From Flavobacteriales bacterium UBA1494 (GTDB taxonomy: Bacteria; Bacteroidota; Bacteroidia; Flavobacteriales_E; Vicingaceae): DNA of 64,000 nt. The position numbers were made by a program, and so were the translations under genes. How positions within the stretch are numbered: the first letter of the stretch is position 1; each line of letters starts with the position of its first letter. Under the pieces are notes generated by a model, which saw only the letters and a program-made list of their open reading frames with translations, searched no databases and was not told the DNA's origin. Positions 36,961 to 46,372 of the stretch are shown here, in pieces. The stretch covers positions 62,001 through 126,000 of the forward strand of contig CAJJAT010000014.1 in assembly GCA_905182175.1 (NCBI GenBank), read 5' to 3'.

Positions 36961-37566
36961 GTGTCAATTGATTTTCCTAGCCATTTTTTCTTTACCCATG
37001 AGGATTCCCGATTCCGAGTGCGGCCGATAAAGCCCTCTGATAAAGATTTATTACAAAGAGGGTTTGGAGAACTTTCTGAAAGATCCAGATACCTGCGGCT
37101 CTTTCAAACAAACAATCAACTAAGTGATGCTGCGTTGAAATACTTCACTGAAATTGATGGTGTGCAGCATGTTGCTTGGGGGATACTCGATGAGTCTGGA
37201 ACGGAGTCTATACCTGTTGGTGTAGGACGCTTTGTGAAATACAAAGAGGAGCAAGATGTAGCGGAAGTTGCCATTACAGTAATTGATTCACACCAAGGCA
37301 AAGGCTTAGGAAGACTATTATTTGTCACGTTGAATTTCATTGCCGCCAAAATAGGATTAAAAAAACTCAGGTATTACGTGTTAAGAGAGAATCATTTTGC
37401 CATAAACAGTCTTAAAAAATTTAATATTTTAAATCAAACAGAAGAAGGGACAGTGACTATACTCGACATTGCAGTTATTCCAAACCACATGGCAATTAAA
37501 GATGATGTTAAGATGCAGCGATTTATTGCGGCCATGAAAGTAGTTGAAGAAAAAATGAGGTTATAA
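36961..37566 (+). CDS. GNAT-family N-acetyltransferase
   Basis: The 201-residue acetyltransferase carries the acetyl-CoA loop in DSHQGKGLGRLLF (the Q/RxxGxG/A motif), preceded by the strand VAEVAITV. The start is GTG at 36961. The N-terminal 30 residues and words such as ERSRYLRLF resemble acetyltransferase domains found next to acyl-CoA ligases. The substrate cannot be told. A possible LRR-protein gene follows after 56 bases. Confidence 0.82.
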   Translation: MSIDFPSHFFFTHEDSRFRVRPIKPSDKDLLQRGFGELSERSRYLRLFQTNNQLSDAALKYFTEIDGVQHVAWGILDESGTESIPVGVGRFVKYKEEQDVAEVAITVIDSHQGKGLGRLLFVTLNFIAAKIGLKKLRYYVLRENHFAINSLKKFNILNQTEEGTVTILDIAVIPNHMAIKDDVKMQRFIAAMKVVEEKMRL

Positions 37567-37622
37567 ATTTGAGCTTACAAGTCTATGTTGCGCATAAAAT
37601 TTCTAAAAATTATTATATTAAA

Positions 37623-38072
37623 ATGACCCTCAACATTTTCCAACAAATCGCCCAAGTTCTGCTCGAGAAAGGCAATCATAAATGCCTTGCTAAAGCAGCA
37701 GATTTGAACAACGACTCGGTACAATCAAAAAGCTTGCATTTAAGAGAATTAGACTTGAATTCGAAAGATGTTATTTCAATCGCTAACGTTCTGCAACTCG
37801 ACACAAACCTAACTTCGATTAGTTTTAGCCACAACCCAATTGGGGATTTAGGCGCAGTTGCACTTGCAACAAGTTTCCCGAAGTCTGTTCGAGAAATTGG
37901 AATGGAAGGTTGTAGAATTGGCGACAAAGGTGGAGGGGCAATTCTAGAGTTGGCTAAAAGCACTCCGTCGCTTCAGATGATTTGTATAGCACAGAATAAC
38001 TTTTCAGCAACGCTTAAAAAGGAGTTCCACGAGTTTAGAAAAGCTCGCCCGAATGCGATGATAGTAACCTAA
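37623..38072 (+). CDS. Small leucine-rich-repeat protein
   Basis: The product is 149 residues. The ATG at 37623 is preferred to an upstream TTG (37569). The chain contains three or four ribonuclease-inhibitor-type LRRs (LHLRELDLNSKDVISIANVL; NLTSISFSHNPIGDLGAVAL; SLQMICIAQNNFS). Such short cytoplasmic LRR proteins are likely protein-binding modules. No partner is visible. It follows the GNAT gene closely and may share its transcript. A 19-bp palindrome overlaps its stop codon. Confidence 0.7.
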   Translation: MTLNIFQQIAQVLLEKGNHKCLAKAADLNNDSVQSKSLHLRELDLNSKDVISIANVLQLDTNLTSISFSHNPIGDLGAVALATSFPKSVREIGMEGCRIGDKGGGAILELAKSTPSLQMICIAQNNFSATLKKEFHEFRKARPNAMIVT

Positions 38073-38497
38073 TCTGTTACAGATTAGATCAGATTTTCGA
38101 GAATTATCGATTCTCCACGTATTTTTGGAGCACAGAAAAATGTGTTAGCAGTAGTTAAATACTCGTCTCCTGATAATTCGAAATCTGCAAATTAAAAACT
38201 GATTTCCCACTTGTTGCAACATTCATTTACGTTCCAACTAAAATCAACCCGACTTGCAGAACTTTAATGAAGAGCACTTCAAAGCTCTGAGAGAAAGCAA
38301 AGAGTCAATTTTATAGCTCACAGAAACAAATGCCCACCCATTTTGAAATACATACCAAATCATTCGAAATTATTTAATCGAACAAGTCTTGGTCGTTGAG
38401 ACGTTAATGACGTCGCTTAACGCTGAGTTAACCAAACTCTTTTCATTCCTAATTACAGAGAGCACAGGAGCTGTAAACGTACTGGGTGTCACTAAAC
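38073..38497. other. Intergenic stretch with two small hairpins
   Basis: A perfect palindrome CTAATCTGTTACAGATTAG (38069-38087) and a hairpin GAGAAT-TATCG-ATTCTC (38099-38115) follow the LRR gene and may end its transcript. The remaining 380 bases show no frame or repeat that I can name. Confidence 0.4.
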
Positions 38498-38962
38498 TTA
38501 AAATAAAGGGACTACCGTAGATCGTTTAACCTCATTTAAAACGAACATGCTTTTAATTTGAGCAACATTCGGCAATGCGGCCAATTTTCCAGATGAAAAT
38601 TTATGATATGATTGCAAATCCTTTACGACTACTTTTAAGAGGAAATCATTCGCCCCTCCCAACAAATAACATTCAATGACCTCCGGAATTTTTTCAACTG
38701 CTTGATTAAATTCCTCTATTCCTTCTAATTTCTGACTTTCTAGCGACACTGAACAAAAAACAACCATCAAGTTTTCAATTTTGCTTACATCCAGCACTGC
38801 TACGTACTTTTTAACAAGGCCTACTTTTTCATACCTCCTTATCCTCTCATAAATTGGTGTTTTTGTCAACTTTAAATCAGCTGATATTTCTTTCACATTG
38901 ATATTAGAATTATTTTGAAGTAACCCCAACAGTCGTTTATCAACAGCGTCTAATTTAATCAT
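38498..38962 (-). CDS. Lrp/AsnC-family transcriptional regulator
   Basis: The 154-residue feast/famine regulator has an N-terminal winged HTH (LDAVDKRLLGLLQNNSNINV, then TPIYERIRRYEKVGLVKKYV) and a C-terminal RAM/AsnC ligand domain (VIECYLLGGANDFLLKVVVK). It is divergent from the PLP sulfur-amino-acid enzyme gene. This arrangement strongly suggests that it controls that gene in response to an amino acid, perhaps methionine. Confidence 0.92.
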   Translation of the reverse strand: MIKLDAVDKRLLGLLQNNSNINVKEISADLKLTKTPIYERIRRYEKVGLVKKYVAVLDVSKIENLMVVFCSVSLESQKLEGIEEFNQAVEKIPEVIECYLLGGANDFLLKVVVKDLQSYHKFSSGKLAALPNVAQIKSMFVLNEVKRSTVVPLF

Positions 38963-39037
38963 AGGAATCTTTCCTTATTGTCATTTTGTAACAGGGTAAT
39001 AAATATACGAATTCCTAATTAACTCTAAAAAAAGGGA

Positions 39038-39052
39038 TATATTCCTAATATA
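39038..39052. promoter_or_regulatory. Candidate Lrp-type operator
   Basis: The AT-rich palindrome TATATT-CCT-AATATA lies in the divergent intergenic region. The word ATTCCTAAT occurs in it and again at 39011-39019, and ACCTAATCCTA lies near 39068. Repeated AT-rich half-sites of this sort are typical of Lrp/AsnC operators. The assignment is inferred from position. Confidence 0.4.
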
Positions 39053-39120
39053 GGCTCTTAAACAGATACCTAATCCTATTGGGTGTAATTTTAAAGCATT
39101 ATTTATTAAATAAAAATGAA

Positions 39121-40368
39121 ATGAAATCAAAAATGCATCCAGAAAGCCTTATGATGACATACGGGTATAAACCCGAACTTTCAGAAGGAGCAGTAAAACC
39201 TCCGATTTTTCAAACTTCTACATTTGCTTTTAAAACAGCGGAAGAAGGCAAAGCGTTTTTTGAAGTGGCTTATGGTCTTAGAGAAAAAGAACAAAGCGAA
39301 GAGTTAGGTTTAATTTATAGTAGAATCAATAATCCGAATTTAGATATTTTTGAATCTCGACTATGTTTATGGGATAAAGCAGAGCAGTGTTCTGTTTTTG
39401 AAAGTGGAATGTCAGCGATTAGTACCGTGTTTCTCGAATTCTTAAAACCCGGAGATCTATTGCTTTATAGCATGCCTACTTATGGAGGAACAGACCATTT
39501 TATTAATAATTTTTTAAAAGATATTGGTGTCCATTCCGTGGGGTTCAGACCGGATCACAGTAAAGAAGAAATAATACAGTTAGTTAAAGACAGTGGCAAA
39601 GCAGATAAGCTGTCTCTACTTTTTATTGAAACACCGTCCAATCCAACAAATGAATTGGTTGACATCGAGATGTGCAAAGAAATAGCGAATCATTTTGAGC
39701 ATGAAAAACGAATTTACTTGGCCACAGACAATACTTACATGGGCCCAATTTGGTCTAGCCCTCTTCAACATGGAGCAGACCTGGTTATTTATTCTGCCAC
39801 AAAATATATTGGCGGACACAGTGATTTAATTGCAGGTGCAGTCTTAGGAAGCTCAGAAGTAATACAACGAGTAAAGACGCTACGAACTTTCTTAGGAAAC
39901 ATGGCTAGCCCGCACACATGTTGGTTGCTTTTAAGAAGCTTGGAGACTTTAAAGATCCGTATGGAGCAGCAAGCAAGAAATGCACAAGATGTTGCTGAAT
40001 TTCTTAGTACCCACCCAAAAATTGAGAAGCTTTACTATTTAGGCTCTTTAAAAGAGACTTCAAGAAGTTATGCCATATATAAAAAGCAATACTCTTCGCC
40101 AGGAGCAATGATTGCTTTTAACATTAAAGGCGGTGAGAAAGAAGCATTTCAATTTTTGAATCAACTGAAATTAGTAAAGTTAGCCGTGAGTTTAGGTAGC
40201 ACAGAAAGCCTAATACAACACCCCGCTACCATGACACATGTAGGATTATCTTCTGAATTAAAACAGGAAATTGGAATTACTGGTAATCTCGTTCGCCTTT
40301 CCGTTGGAGTAGAAAATAGTGAAGACTTAATTGAGGACATTAATAACGCTCTCAATACGATACATTAA
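39121..40368 (+). CDS. PLP-dependent Cys/Met metabolism enzyme (cystathionine gamma-synthase / methionine gamma-lyase family)
   Basis: The product is 415 residues from ATG 39121 (a TTG at 39079 gives an unlikely extension). The PLP-binding Lys is in YSATKYIGGHSD, and ESGMSAIST and YGGTDHF line the cofactor pocket. Insertions such as EVAYGLREKEQSEELGLIY mark a Bacteroidota branch often annotated as cystathionine gamma-synthase family or methionine gamma-lyase. With a divergent Lrp regulator, a catabolic methionine gamma-lyase role is plausible but not proven. A 53-bp perfect palindrome follows the gene. Confidence 0.85.
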   Translation: MKSKMHPESLMMTYGYKPELSEGAVKPPIFQTSTFAFKTAEEGKAFFEVAYGLREKEQSEELGLIYSRINNPNLDIFESRLCLWDKAEQCSVFESGMSAISTVFLEFLKPGDLLLYSMPTYGGTDHFINNFLKDIGVHSVGFRPDHSKEEIIQLVKDSGKADKLSLLFIETPSNPTNELVDIEMCKEIANHFEHEKRIYLATDNTYMGPIWSSPLQHGADLVIYSATKYIGGHSDLIAGAVLGSSEVIQRVKTLRTFLGNMASPHTCWLLLRSLETLKIRMEQQARNAQDVAEFLSTHPKIEKLYYLGSLKETSRSYAIYKKQYSSPGAMIAFNIKGGEKEAFQFLNQLKLVKLAVSLGSTESLIQHPATMTHVGLSSELKQEIGITGNLVRLSVGVENSEDLIEDINNALNTIH

Positions 40369-40429
40369 GCTATTTATATAAACCTTGCAACAAGCAAAAT
40401 TACATCTTACTAAATTATTCCTTTTTTGA

Positions 40430-40482
40430 AAGCTATTTGAAGTAACAAAGAATTTGAAATTCTTTGTTACTTCAAATAGCTT
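40430..40482. terminator. 53-bp perfect palindrome, probable bidirectional terminator
   Basis: Two 26-base arms, starting AAGCTATTTGAAGTAAC and ending with the complement, are perfectly complementary around a single central G. On the minus-strand side it is flanked by a T-rich run, and on the plus side by TTGTTGTTTA. It lies 62 bases after the PLP enzyme stop and is probably its terminator. A perfect stem of this length is unusual. Confidence 0.6.
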
Positions 40483-40617
40483 GTTGTTTAGTCGAATTAA
40501 ATTATAGATCATAATAAACATTAAAATGGGCCTGAATTTATTTTTGAACTTGGCAATTTAAAAAATTTTAATAGCCATTAAGCAAACAAATATGAGCGCA
40601 CAACAGGCACTATTGCA

Positions 40618-41122
40618 ATGAATATACAAATCGTAGACCTAGGCATTGAGGTTAGAGGATATGTCACACAAGTTGACTATTGCATGTAAAGCACAGGAGT
40701 TCTTCGTTGCCCATTAGACGATTTGAATTTGTAAAACACCAGTTTAAATAGGCTACAAATGGTTGATCATTTGATCATAAACATGATATTAGGGTATTCA
40801 TTCTGTTTTTGGAATTTATACTTCAGATTTTGCCGGAGATAGCTTTCCAAGAAACAACCTATCCAATGATTATGTTAGTTTTGGGGTTGATAACGCTCAG
40901 GACACTTACCAATACTTGAATTCAAACCCTGACGCTACCTTTCCAATAACACCAGACATAAACGACAAATAAGGAATTGCTAAACAGATTGGTTACACTC
41001 AAATTCTAGCTACTGACCCTGAAGGGAATTTAGCAATTTTACATTATATCCTGGAAGATAAAATCATGCTTAAAGCATGCATTAATAAAACTTTTGAAGC
41101 AATACCTTATCGAAGTAGTTGA
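40618..41122 (+). pseudogene. Decayed small protein gene, possibly VOC/glyoxalase-like
   Basis: A short beginning, MNIQIVDLGIEVRGYVTQVD, ends in a stop at 40687. Further on, one frame (40793-41122, broken by TAA at 40970) reads GIHSVFGIYTSDFAGDSFPR, then VSFGVDNAQDTYQYLNS and IGYTQILATDPEGNLAILHY. The last segment resembles the end of VOC-fold proteins. The family call is tentative, but the frame is clearly broken. No functional gene lies between 40483 and 41277. Confidence 0.45.
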
Positions 41123-41246
41123 AAGACTTAGGAGATAAAAATCGAAACGTTCTATCTTCTCACAGTTTCTCATTTAACCAGAACTTCTGTTTATATCTTG
41201 TTGCTAAATTCTGACTAAATCATTTCTATTACAGGCATGACTGTGT

Positions 41247-41254
41247 TACATTTG
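41247..41254 (+). promoter_or_regulatory. Putative -7 box of thyA
   Basis: TACATTTG fits the TAnnTTTG consensus and lies 24 bases before the thyA ATG. A transcript starting a few bases downstream would exclude the alternative TTG start at 41257, which supports the ATG at 41278. Confidence 0.5.
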
Positions 41255-41277
41255 ATTTGAATTTAGATTCTATTAAA

Positions 41278-42072
41278 ATGCAGCAATACCACGATTTATT
41301 ACATCATATCTTAGAGAACGGAGCCACAAAAACAGATAGAACCGGAACAGGAACTAAAAGTGTATTTGGTCACCAAATGCGTTTTAATTTGCAAGAAGGG
41401 TTTCCCATGGTAACTACCAAAAAAGTTCACCTCCGCTCTATTATCCATGAATTACTTTGGTTCTTAACAGGAGACACGAACATCAAATACCTAAAAGACA
41501 ATGGCGTTCGCATTTGGGACGAATGGGCGGATGAAGATGGGAATTTAGGCCCGGTCTATGGCTCGCAATGGAGATCTTGGCCTACACCAAATGGAGGGTC
41601 GATTGATCAAATTCAAAAGATTATCGATCAAATAAAAAACACTCCAGACTCTAGAAGAATTATTGTGAGTGCCTGGAACGTAGCAGAGGTAGAAAACATG
41701 GCCTTACCTCCTTGTCATGCTTTCTTTCAGTTTTACGTTGCCAATGGAAAGCTTTCCTGTCAACTCTACCAGCGAAGCGCAGATGCGTTTTTAGGTGTTC
41801 CTTTCAACATTGCATCTTACGCTCTTTTAACCATGATGGTAGCTCAAGTGTGCGATTTACAAGCAGGAGACTTTATTCACACTTTGGGCGACGCTCACCT
41901 GTATTCCAATCATTTAGAACAAGCTGAATTACAATTATCTCGTGACTTACGGGGACTTCCAACCATGACACTAAATCCTGAAATCAAGGATATTTTTGAT
42001 TTTAAATTTGAAGATTTTACATTAGAAAATTATGACCCACATCCACACATTAAAGCTGCTGTGGCGGTTTAA
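41278..42072 (+). CDS. thyA: Thymidylate synthase
   Basis: The 264-residue enzyme makes dTMP from dUMP with methylene-tetrahydrofolate. ATG 41278 gives the same length as the E. coli enzyme. The words [19 protein letters not shown], the catalytic Cys in [12 protein letters not shown] and the dUMP-binding [18 protein letters not shown] are diagnostic. folA lies 322 bases downstream on the same strand, coupling dTMP synthesis to folate recycling. Confidence 0.97.
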   Translation: MQQYHDLLHHILENGATKTDRTGTGTKSVFGHQMRFNLQEGFPMVTTKKVHLRSIIHELLWFLTGDTNIKYLKDNGVRIWDEWADEDGNLGPVYGSQWRSWPTPNGGSIDQIQKIIDQIKNTPDSRRIIVSAWNVAEVENMALPPCHAFFQFYVANGKLSCQLYQRSADAFLGVPFNIASYALLTMMVAQVCDLQAGDFIHTLGDAHLYSNHLEQAELQLSRDLRGLPTMTLNPEIKDIFDFKFEDFTLENYDPHPHIKAAVAV

Positions 42073-42394
42073 CTTCGACTATCGCTCAATCTGACAACCG
42101 CAATATAAACTGTGTTGTGATTTTAAGAAAAGCGTATTCAAGCAGCAAAATATTTGCGCGAATAAAAAACTATTTTAATTGAAAAATTAATTACCGTACT
42201 CCGACTCCGCTCAGTATGACAATTTACGACTACCGCTCAGTATGACAATTAAACACTCAGATCAGTATGACAATTTTCGAGTCTACTGAGTTGACTAATT
42301 ATAAATAAGACAACTCCTTCGTTAAGTGCACACTTTCGATTAAAGCTCAATCATTGTCAGGCTGAGCGAAGTCGAAGCCTAGACAAATAATAAC
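42073..42394. repeat. Intergenic cluster of GCTCAGTATGACAATT repeats
   Basis: Three copies of GCTCAGTATGACAATT or a close variant start near 42209, 42235 and 42260 (spacing about 26 bases). A complementary copy (TGTCAGGCTGAGCGAAGTCG) lies at 42355-42374. Related words (CTTCGACTCCGCTCAGT) occur again near 42905, 59073 and 62080. This word is a dispersed intergenic repeat in many Bacteroidota. The inverted copy could form a hairpin between thyA and folA. Confidence 0.65.
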
Positions 42395-42895
42395 ATGAAA
42401 ATATCCCTTATAGTAGCAGCATCAGAAAACAACGTAATTGGCCGAGATAACGACCTGCCTTGGAAACTACCCAATGACATGAAACACTTTGTGCGCACCA
42501 CAAAAGGACATTGCATTCTAATGGGGCGAAAAAATTTGGAATCTTTTGGCAGATTATTACCCAAAAGAACCAACATATTACTGACTCGAGATCAAACGTA
42601 TAAATTTGAAGGTGCAGAAATATTTTACGATTTACAAAATGCCATTGACTTTGCTAAAGAAAGCGGCGAAAAAGAACTAATGGTAATTGGAGGAGGAGAG
42701 ATTTATCGCCAATGTATGCCATTTGCAGATTGTATTTACCTTACAAGAGTGCATGCAGAAATTGAAGGCGATGTATCCTTTCCAGAATTAGACACTGCCT
42801 TTTGGGAATTAAAAACTGAAGAGTTTCACGACAAAGATGTGAAGCACAATTACAGTTTTACTTTTCAAATATTTGAAAGAGTGAAGAGTGCATAG
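42395..42895 (+). CDS. folA: Dihydrofolate reductase (chromosomal copy)
   Basis: The 166-residue enzyme reduces dihydrofolate to tetrahydrofolate with NADPH. Motifs are IVAASENNVIGRDNDLPWKL, the catalytic Asp in LPNDMKHF, GRKNLESFGRLLPKR and MVIGGGEIYRQ. It sits in the usual thyA-folA arrangement and is the housekeeping copy. The second DHFR at 26328 is clearly distinct. Confidence 0.95.
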   Translation: MKISLIVAASENNVIGRDNDLPWKLPNDMKHFVRTTKGHCILMGRKNLESFGRLLPKRTNILLTRDQTYKFEGAEIFYDLQNAIDFAKESGEKELMVIGGGEIYRQCMPFADCIYLTRVHAEIEGDVSFPELDTAFWELKTEEFHDKDVKHNYSFTFQIFERVKSA

Positions 42896-42965
42896 TCTAT
42901 AATTTATCTGAACTTCGACTCCGCTCAGTGTAACAAATTACGCTCAGAAATCACAACTAATCAAT

Positions 42966-43003
42966 AAAAATCGCTATTTCGAGGTTTCGAAATGGCGCTT
43001 TTT
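42966..43003 (-). terminator. Intrinsic terminator after clpX
   Basis: On the minus strand, CGCCATTTCGA pairs with TCGAAATAGCG around a 4-base loop and is followed by ATTTTTATT. It lies about 20 bases after the clpX stop and should end the tig-clpP-clpX transcript. Confidence 0.75.
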
Positions 43004-43023
43004 ATATGTTATGTTAATTTGTT

Positions 43024-44256
43024 TTAAGCTACCTTCAGCTGCTTAAAAGCTGACTTATCAAATCTACTTTTGGCGTATTTCAAATTGATTCGCACCTCTT
43101 TTTCCATTCCAGATTCATTGGTTGGCATTTCAAACATGTGCTCCAATAATATTGCTTCGCAAATTGATCGCAGCCCTCTTGCTCCTAGCTTATATAAAAT
43201 TGCCTTTTCAACAATAAAGTCTAACACTTCTTTGTCGAATTTCAATTCAAACCCATCCATTTCAAACAACTTAATGTATTGCTTTAAAATTGCATTTTTG
43301 GGCTCTGTCAGAATTCTTTTCAAGGCCGCTTCATTTAAAGGCTCTAAATAAGTCACCACAGGAATTCTACCAATCAATTCAGGAATCAAACCAAAAGATC
43401 GAATATCGGAAGGAATTACGTAACGCAAAAAGTCTTCTTTCTCAATTACCTCTGTATCTGTCTTGGCTTTAAAACCAAGCGCATTCGAGTTCAATCGTTT
43501 TCCAATGACCTTCTCAATTCCTGAAAAAGCTCCTCCACATATAAATAATATGTTTTGGGTATTGACTGAAACCAACTTCTGCTCTGGGTGCTTTCTTCCT
43601 CCTTGCGGCGGAACGCTAACTGCAGAACCTTCCAATAGCTTTAGTAAAGCTTGCTGGACACCCTCTCCAGAAACATCTCTTGTAATAGAAGGGTTATCCC
43701 CCTTTCGAGCAATTTTATCTATCTCATCAATAAATACAATTCCTTTTTCTGCTTTTGACACATCGAAATCTGCTGCTTGTAATAACCGAGATAAAATACT
43801 CTCGACATCTTCACCAACGTAACCTGCTTCCGTTAAAACAGTAGCATCTGCAATACAAAAAGGAACATCTAATAATTTAGCAATGGACTTCGCTAAAAGT
43901 GTTTTTCCACTTCCAGTCTCTCCTACTAACATTACGTTTGATTTCTCAAGCTCAATATCTTTAATAGTATGCGCCTTTACTACTCTTTTATAGTGATTGT
44001 AAACCGCGACAGAAAGCACTTTCTTCGCCTCTTCTTGGCCAATTACGTACTCATCTAAATGCTTCTTAATTTCGGCAGGTTTATGAATTTTAATGTTAAA
44101 ATCCTTGGCGGTCGGCTTTACTTCCTCCTTAACAATTTCGCCAGCTTGTAAAATACAGTTATCACAAATGTGACCTGTGATACCTGCAATTAATACATTG
44201 GTATCTTTCTTATCTCGTCCGCAAAACGAACAGTAAATTTTATTTTTGTCGCTCAT
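43024..44256 (-). CDS. clpX: ATP-dependent Clp protease ATP-binding subunit ClpX
   Basis: This 410-residue AAA+ unfoldase feeds substrates to ClpP. It has an N-terminal zinc-binding domain (CSFCGRDKK, then HICDNC), Walker [13 protein letters not shown], Walker [14 protein letters not shown] and the pore-loop-region word YVGEDVES. The C-terminal domain is complete. It lies downstream of clpP, separated by 75 bases that include a terminator-like hairpin. Confidence 0.96.
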   Translation of the reverse strand: MSDKNKIYCSFCGRDKKDTNVLIAGITGHICDNCILQAGEIVKEEVKPTAKDFNIKIHKPAEIKKHLDEYVIGQEEAKKVLSVAVYNHYKRVVKAHTIKDIELEKSNVMLVGETGSGKTLLAKSIAKLLDVPFCIADATVLTEAGYVGEDVESILSRLLQAADFDVSKAEKGIVFIDEIDKIARKGDNPSITRDVSGEGVQQALLKLLEGSAVSVPPQGGRKHPEQKLVSVNTQNILFICGGAFSGIEKVIGKRLNSNALGFKAKTDTEVIEKEDFLRYVIPSDIRSFGLIPELIGRIPVVTYLEPLNEAALKRILTEPKNAILKQYIKLFEMDGFELKFDKEVLDFIVEKAILYKLGARGLRSICEAILLEHMFEMPTNESGMEKEVRINLKYAKSRFDKSAFKQLKVA

Positions 44257-44270
44257 GATCTTTTCTCTGT

Positions 44271-44310
44271 AGAAAAATTCAGCCCTATCTCGAAGATCGA
44301 GATAGGGCTA
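44271..44310 (-). terminator. Terminator-like hairpin between clpP and clpX
   Basis: A perfect 12-bp stem (AGCCCTATCTCG and its complement) with a 5-base loop is followed on the minus strand by GAATTTTTC. It could partly stop transcription after clpP and so set the ClpP:ClpX ratio. Confidence 0.65.
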
Positions 44311-44331
44311 AATTACGTGATTTTATGAGAT

Positions 44332-44994
44332 TTATTTTCTCGCCAATACTTCGTCAATCATTCCGTACTCCTTTGCTTCAGCAGAAGACATCCAATAATC
44401 TCTATCAGAATCTTGTTGCACTTTTTCATAAGGAGTTTTAGAATGCTTTGATATAATATCGTACAATTCTTTTTTCATCTTCAATACCTCTTTTACAGCA
44501 ATTTCCATATCAGATGCTTGGCCTTGTGTTCCTGCCATTGGCTGATGAATCATTACTCTTGCGTGAGGTCATGCTGTTCTTTTACCATCAGCTCCTGCAC
44601 ACAATAAAACAGCTCCCATAGATGCTGCCATTCCTGTGCAAATTGTAGCTACATCTGGTGCAATGTATTGCATCGTATCATAGATACCTAAACCTGCATA
44701 AACAGATCCACCCGGGGAATTCAAATAAATTTGAATGTCCTTTTTTGCGTCAGCAGACTCCAAAAACAACAACTGTGCTTGAATGATATTTGCTACTTGG
44801 TCGTTAATTCCTGTTCCTAAAAAAATGATTCTATCCATCATCAATCTAGAAAACACATCCATTTGAGCAACGTTCATTGACCTTTCCTCAATAATATAAG
44901 GAGTCATTGACGCTTCTAAATAATTATCAACGTGCATACTGTTTAAGCCTGCATGCTTGGTAGCATAACTTTTAAATTCTTTTCCGAAATCCAT
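44332..44994 (-). pseudogene. clpP: ClpP protease subunit with an in-frame TGA
   Basis: The full frame (221 codons) is ClpP throughout: [20 protein letters not shown], the nucleophile Ser125 in GMAASMGA, His150 in RVMIHQPM, and the Asp region DRDYWMSSAEAKEYG. Codon 142 (44571-44569) is TGA, between the catalytic Ser and His. At this position ClpP proteins normally have Leu (RTALPHAR), so a TTA-to-TGA change is the simplest explanation. Both halves are otherwise perfectly conserved and in the same frame. A sequencing error, a recent null mutation or rare read-through are all possible. TGA is a normal stop elsewhere in the window. Confidence 0.9.
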
Positions 44995-45003
44995 ACAAAT
45001 TTG

Positions 45004-46362
45004 TTATTTAGTTCTTTTTTTCTCAGCCAATTTTACGAAATCGTCATAAGAAATTTCTTTCTGTTTAATCTTCGCTGTTGCGTTGTAAAACTCTCTCAAC
45101 TTGGCTGCATATAGTTGCTCATATAACCGTTTTGCCTCCTCTTGGTTCTCCAACACTCTGTTCGCAGTTTCATCCATTTCTGCATCTTCCATCATGTTGC
45201 CACCCATACCAGAAAGCTGCTGAGCAATTAGCCCCTTTGTGTGAGCTACCACCTCTTCTTTAGTGACTTCAATTTTATTGTCTTTGATCAATTTATTCTC
45301 AATCAATTGCCATTTTAAGCCTAGTGCGTATTGCTCATATTCTGATTCAATTTGCTCTTTTGTAATTGGCTTTTCATTGGCGTTCATCAACCACTTTTTC
45401 ATGAATTCATCCGGCAATTCTAATTTCGCTTTCTTAATTAAATGGTCTTGCACCTCTCTCTCGAACAACTGCTCAGCGTTTTGTTCGAAAGACTTTGTCA
45501 TTTCAGCTCTTAGCTTCTCTTCCATTTCAGCTTTTGTCTTCACAGTATCTTTGCCATAAATTTTGTCAAAAAACTCTTGGTTCAACTCAGCTTCTTCCAT
45601 TCTATTAATCTTAGAAATGGTATACTGAAACTCTGAAGTTTGGTCTGAAATGTATTCTTGATCAATTCCTAACCAAGCTGCAACGTATTGTGCATCGGCT
45701 ATTTCTTGTGGCTTCGCTGTAACAATATCTCCTGCTACTTTACCAATAAATTTCTTTTGATTCTTTTTATCGTTAACGGTTCTAATGTTCAAGACAGTTT
45801 CATTCGTTATTCCACCTTCTTTAACAGTCTTGCCTTCTAATTCCTCCCACTTGCCAAAAAGCATGTCTTCATCTTCCGACTTGTCTGCTTCAACCATTTT
45901 TCCGTATCGCTTAGCAATTTCAGAAATTTGGTTTGCAATCATTTTTTCATCTGCCTTAATTACAAGTTTCTCGAACTTGTCTTTATCGGTAATGTCAATT
46001 TTTACTTCAGGAGATATTCCTATTTCGTAGGTAAAAGAGAATTCTTTTTGCTTGTCCCAATCAATCGCTGCTGCATCCTCTTTCTTTGGGAGCGGATTCC
46101 CTAAAACGTCTAATTTGCTGTCGCTAATATATTTGTAAAGGGTATCAGATAACACTTTATTGACTTCTTCAACCAACAAATTTGTTCCTACCATATTTTT
46201 AACCATGCCCATTGGCACCATACCTTTTCTGAAGCCCGGTAAATTAGCTTTCTTTCGGTAATTTCTTAAAGCAGTATCTACTTTGTCCTTGTAATCTGCT
46301 TCTTGAATTTTGATTGTAATTTCTGCGTTAAGCTTGTCAATTTCTTTTTTAACTACTTCCAT
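45004..46362 (-). CDS. tig: Trigger factor
   Basis: The 452-residue ribosome-associated chaperone has the N-terminal ribosome-binding loop word PGFRKGMVP, followed by the middle PPIase-like domain and a long helical C-terminal chaperone domain. The middle domain is shortened and poorly conserved, as in other Bacteroidota trigger factors. It is the first gene of the tig-clpP-clpX operon, with clpP 9 bases downstream. Confidence 0.93.
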   Translation of the reverse strand: MEVVKKEIDKLNAEITIKIQEADYKDKVDTALRNYRKKANLPGFRKGMVPMGMVKNMVGTNLLVEEVNKVLSDTLYKYISDSKLDVLGNPLPKKEDAAAIDWDKQKEFSFTYEIGISPEVKIDITDKDKFEKLVIKADEKMIANQISEIAKRYGKMVEADKSEDEDMLFGKWEELEGKTVKEGGITNETVLNIRTVNDKKNQKKFIGKVAGDIVTAKPQEIADAQYVAAWLGIDQEYISDQTSEFQYTISKINRMEEAELNQEFFDKIYGKDTVKTKAEMEEKLRAEMTKSFEQNAEQLFEREVQDHLIKKAKLELPDEFMKKWLMNANEKPITKEQIESEYEQYALGLKWQLIENKLIKDNKIEVTKEEVVAHTKGLIAQQLSGMGGNMMEDAEMDETANRVLENQEEAKRLYEQLYAAKLREFYNATAKIKQKEISYDDFVKLAEKKRTK

Positions 46363-46372
46363 GTAAAAATTT

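Noticed and set aside
44332-44994. TGA recoding (alternative genetic code) to explain clpP
   Set aside because: Many intact genes in the window (for example mlaE and leuD) end with TGA exactly at the next gene's start.
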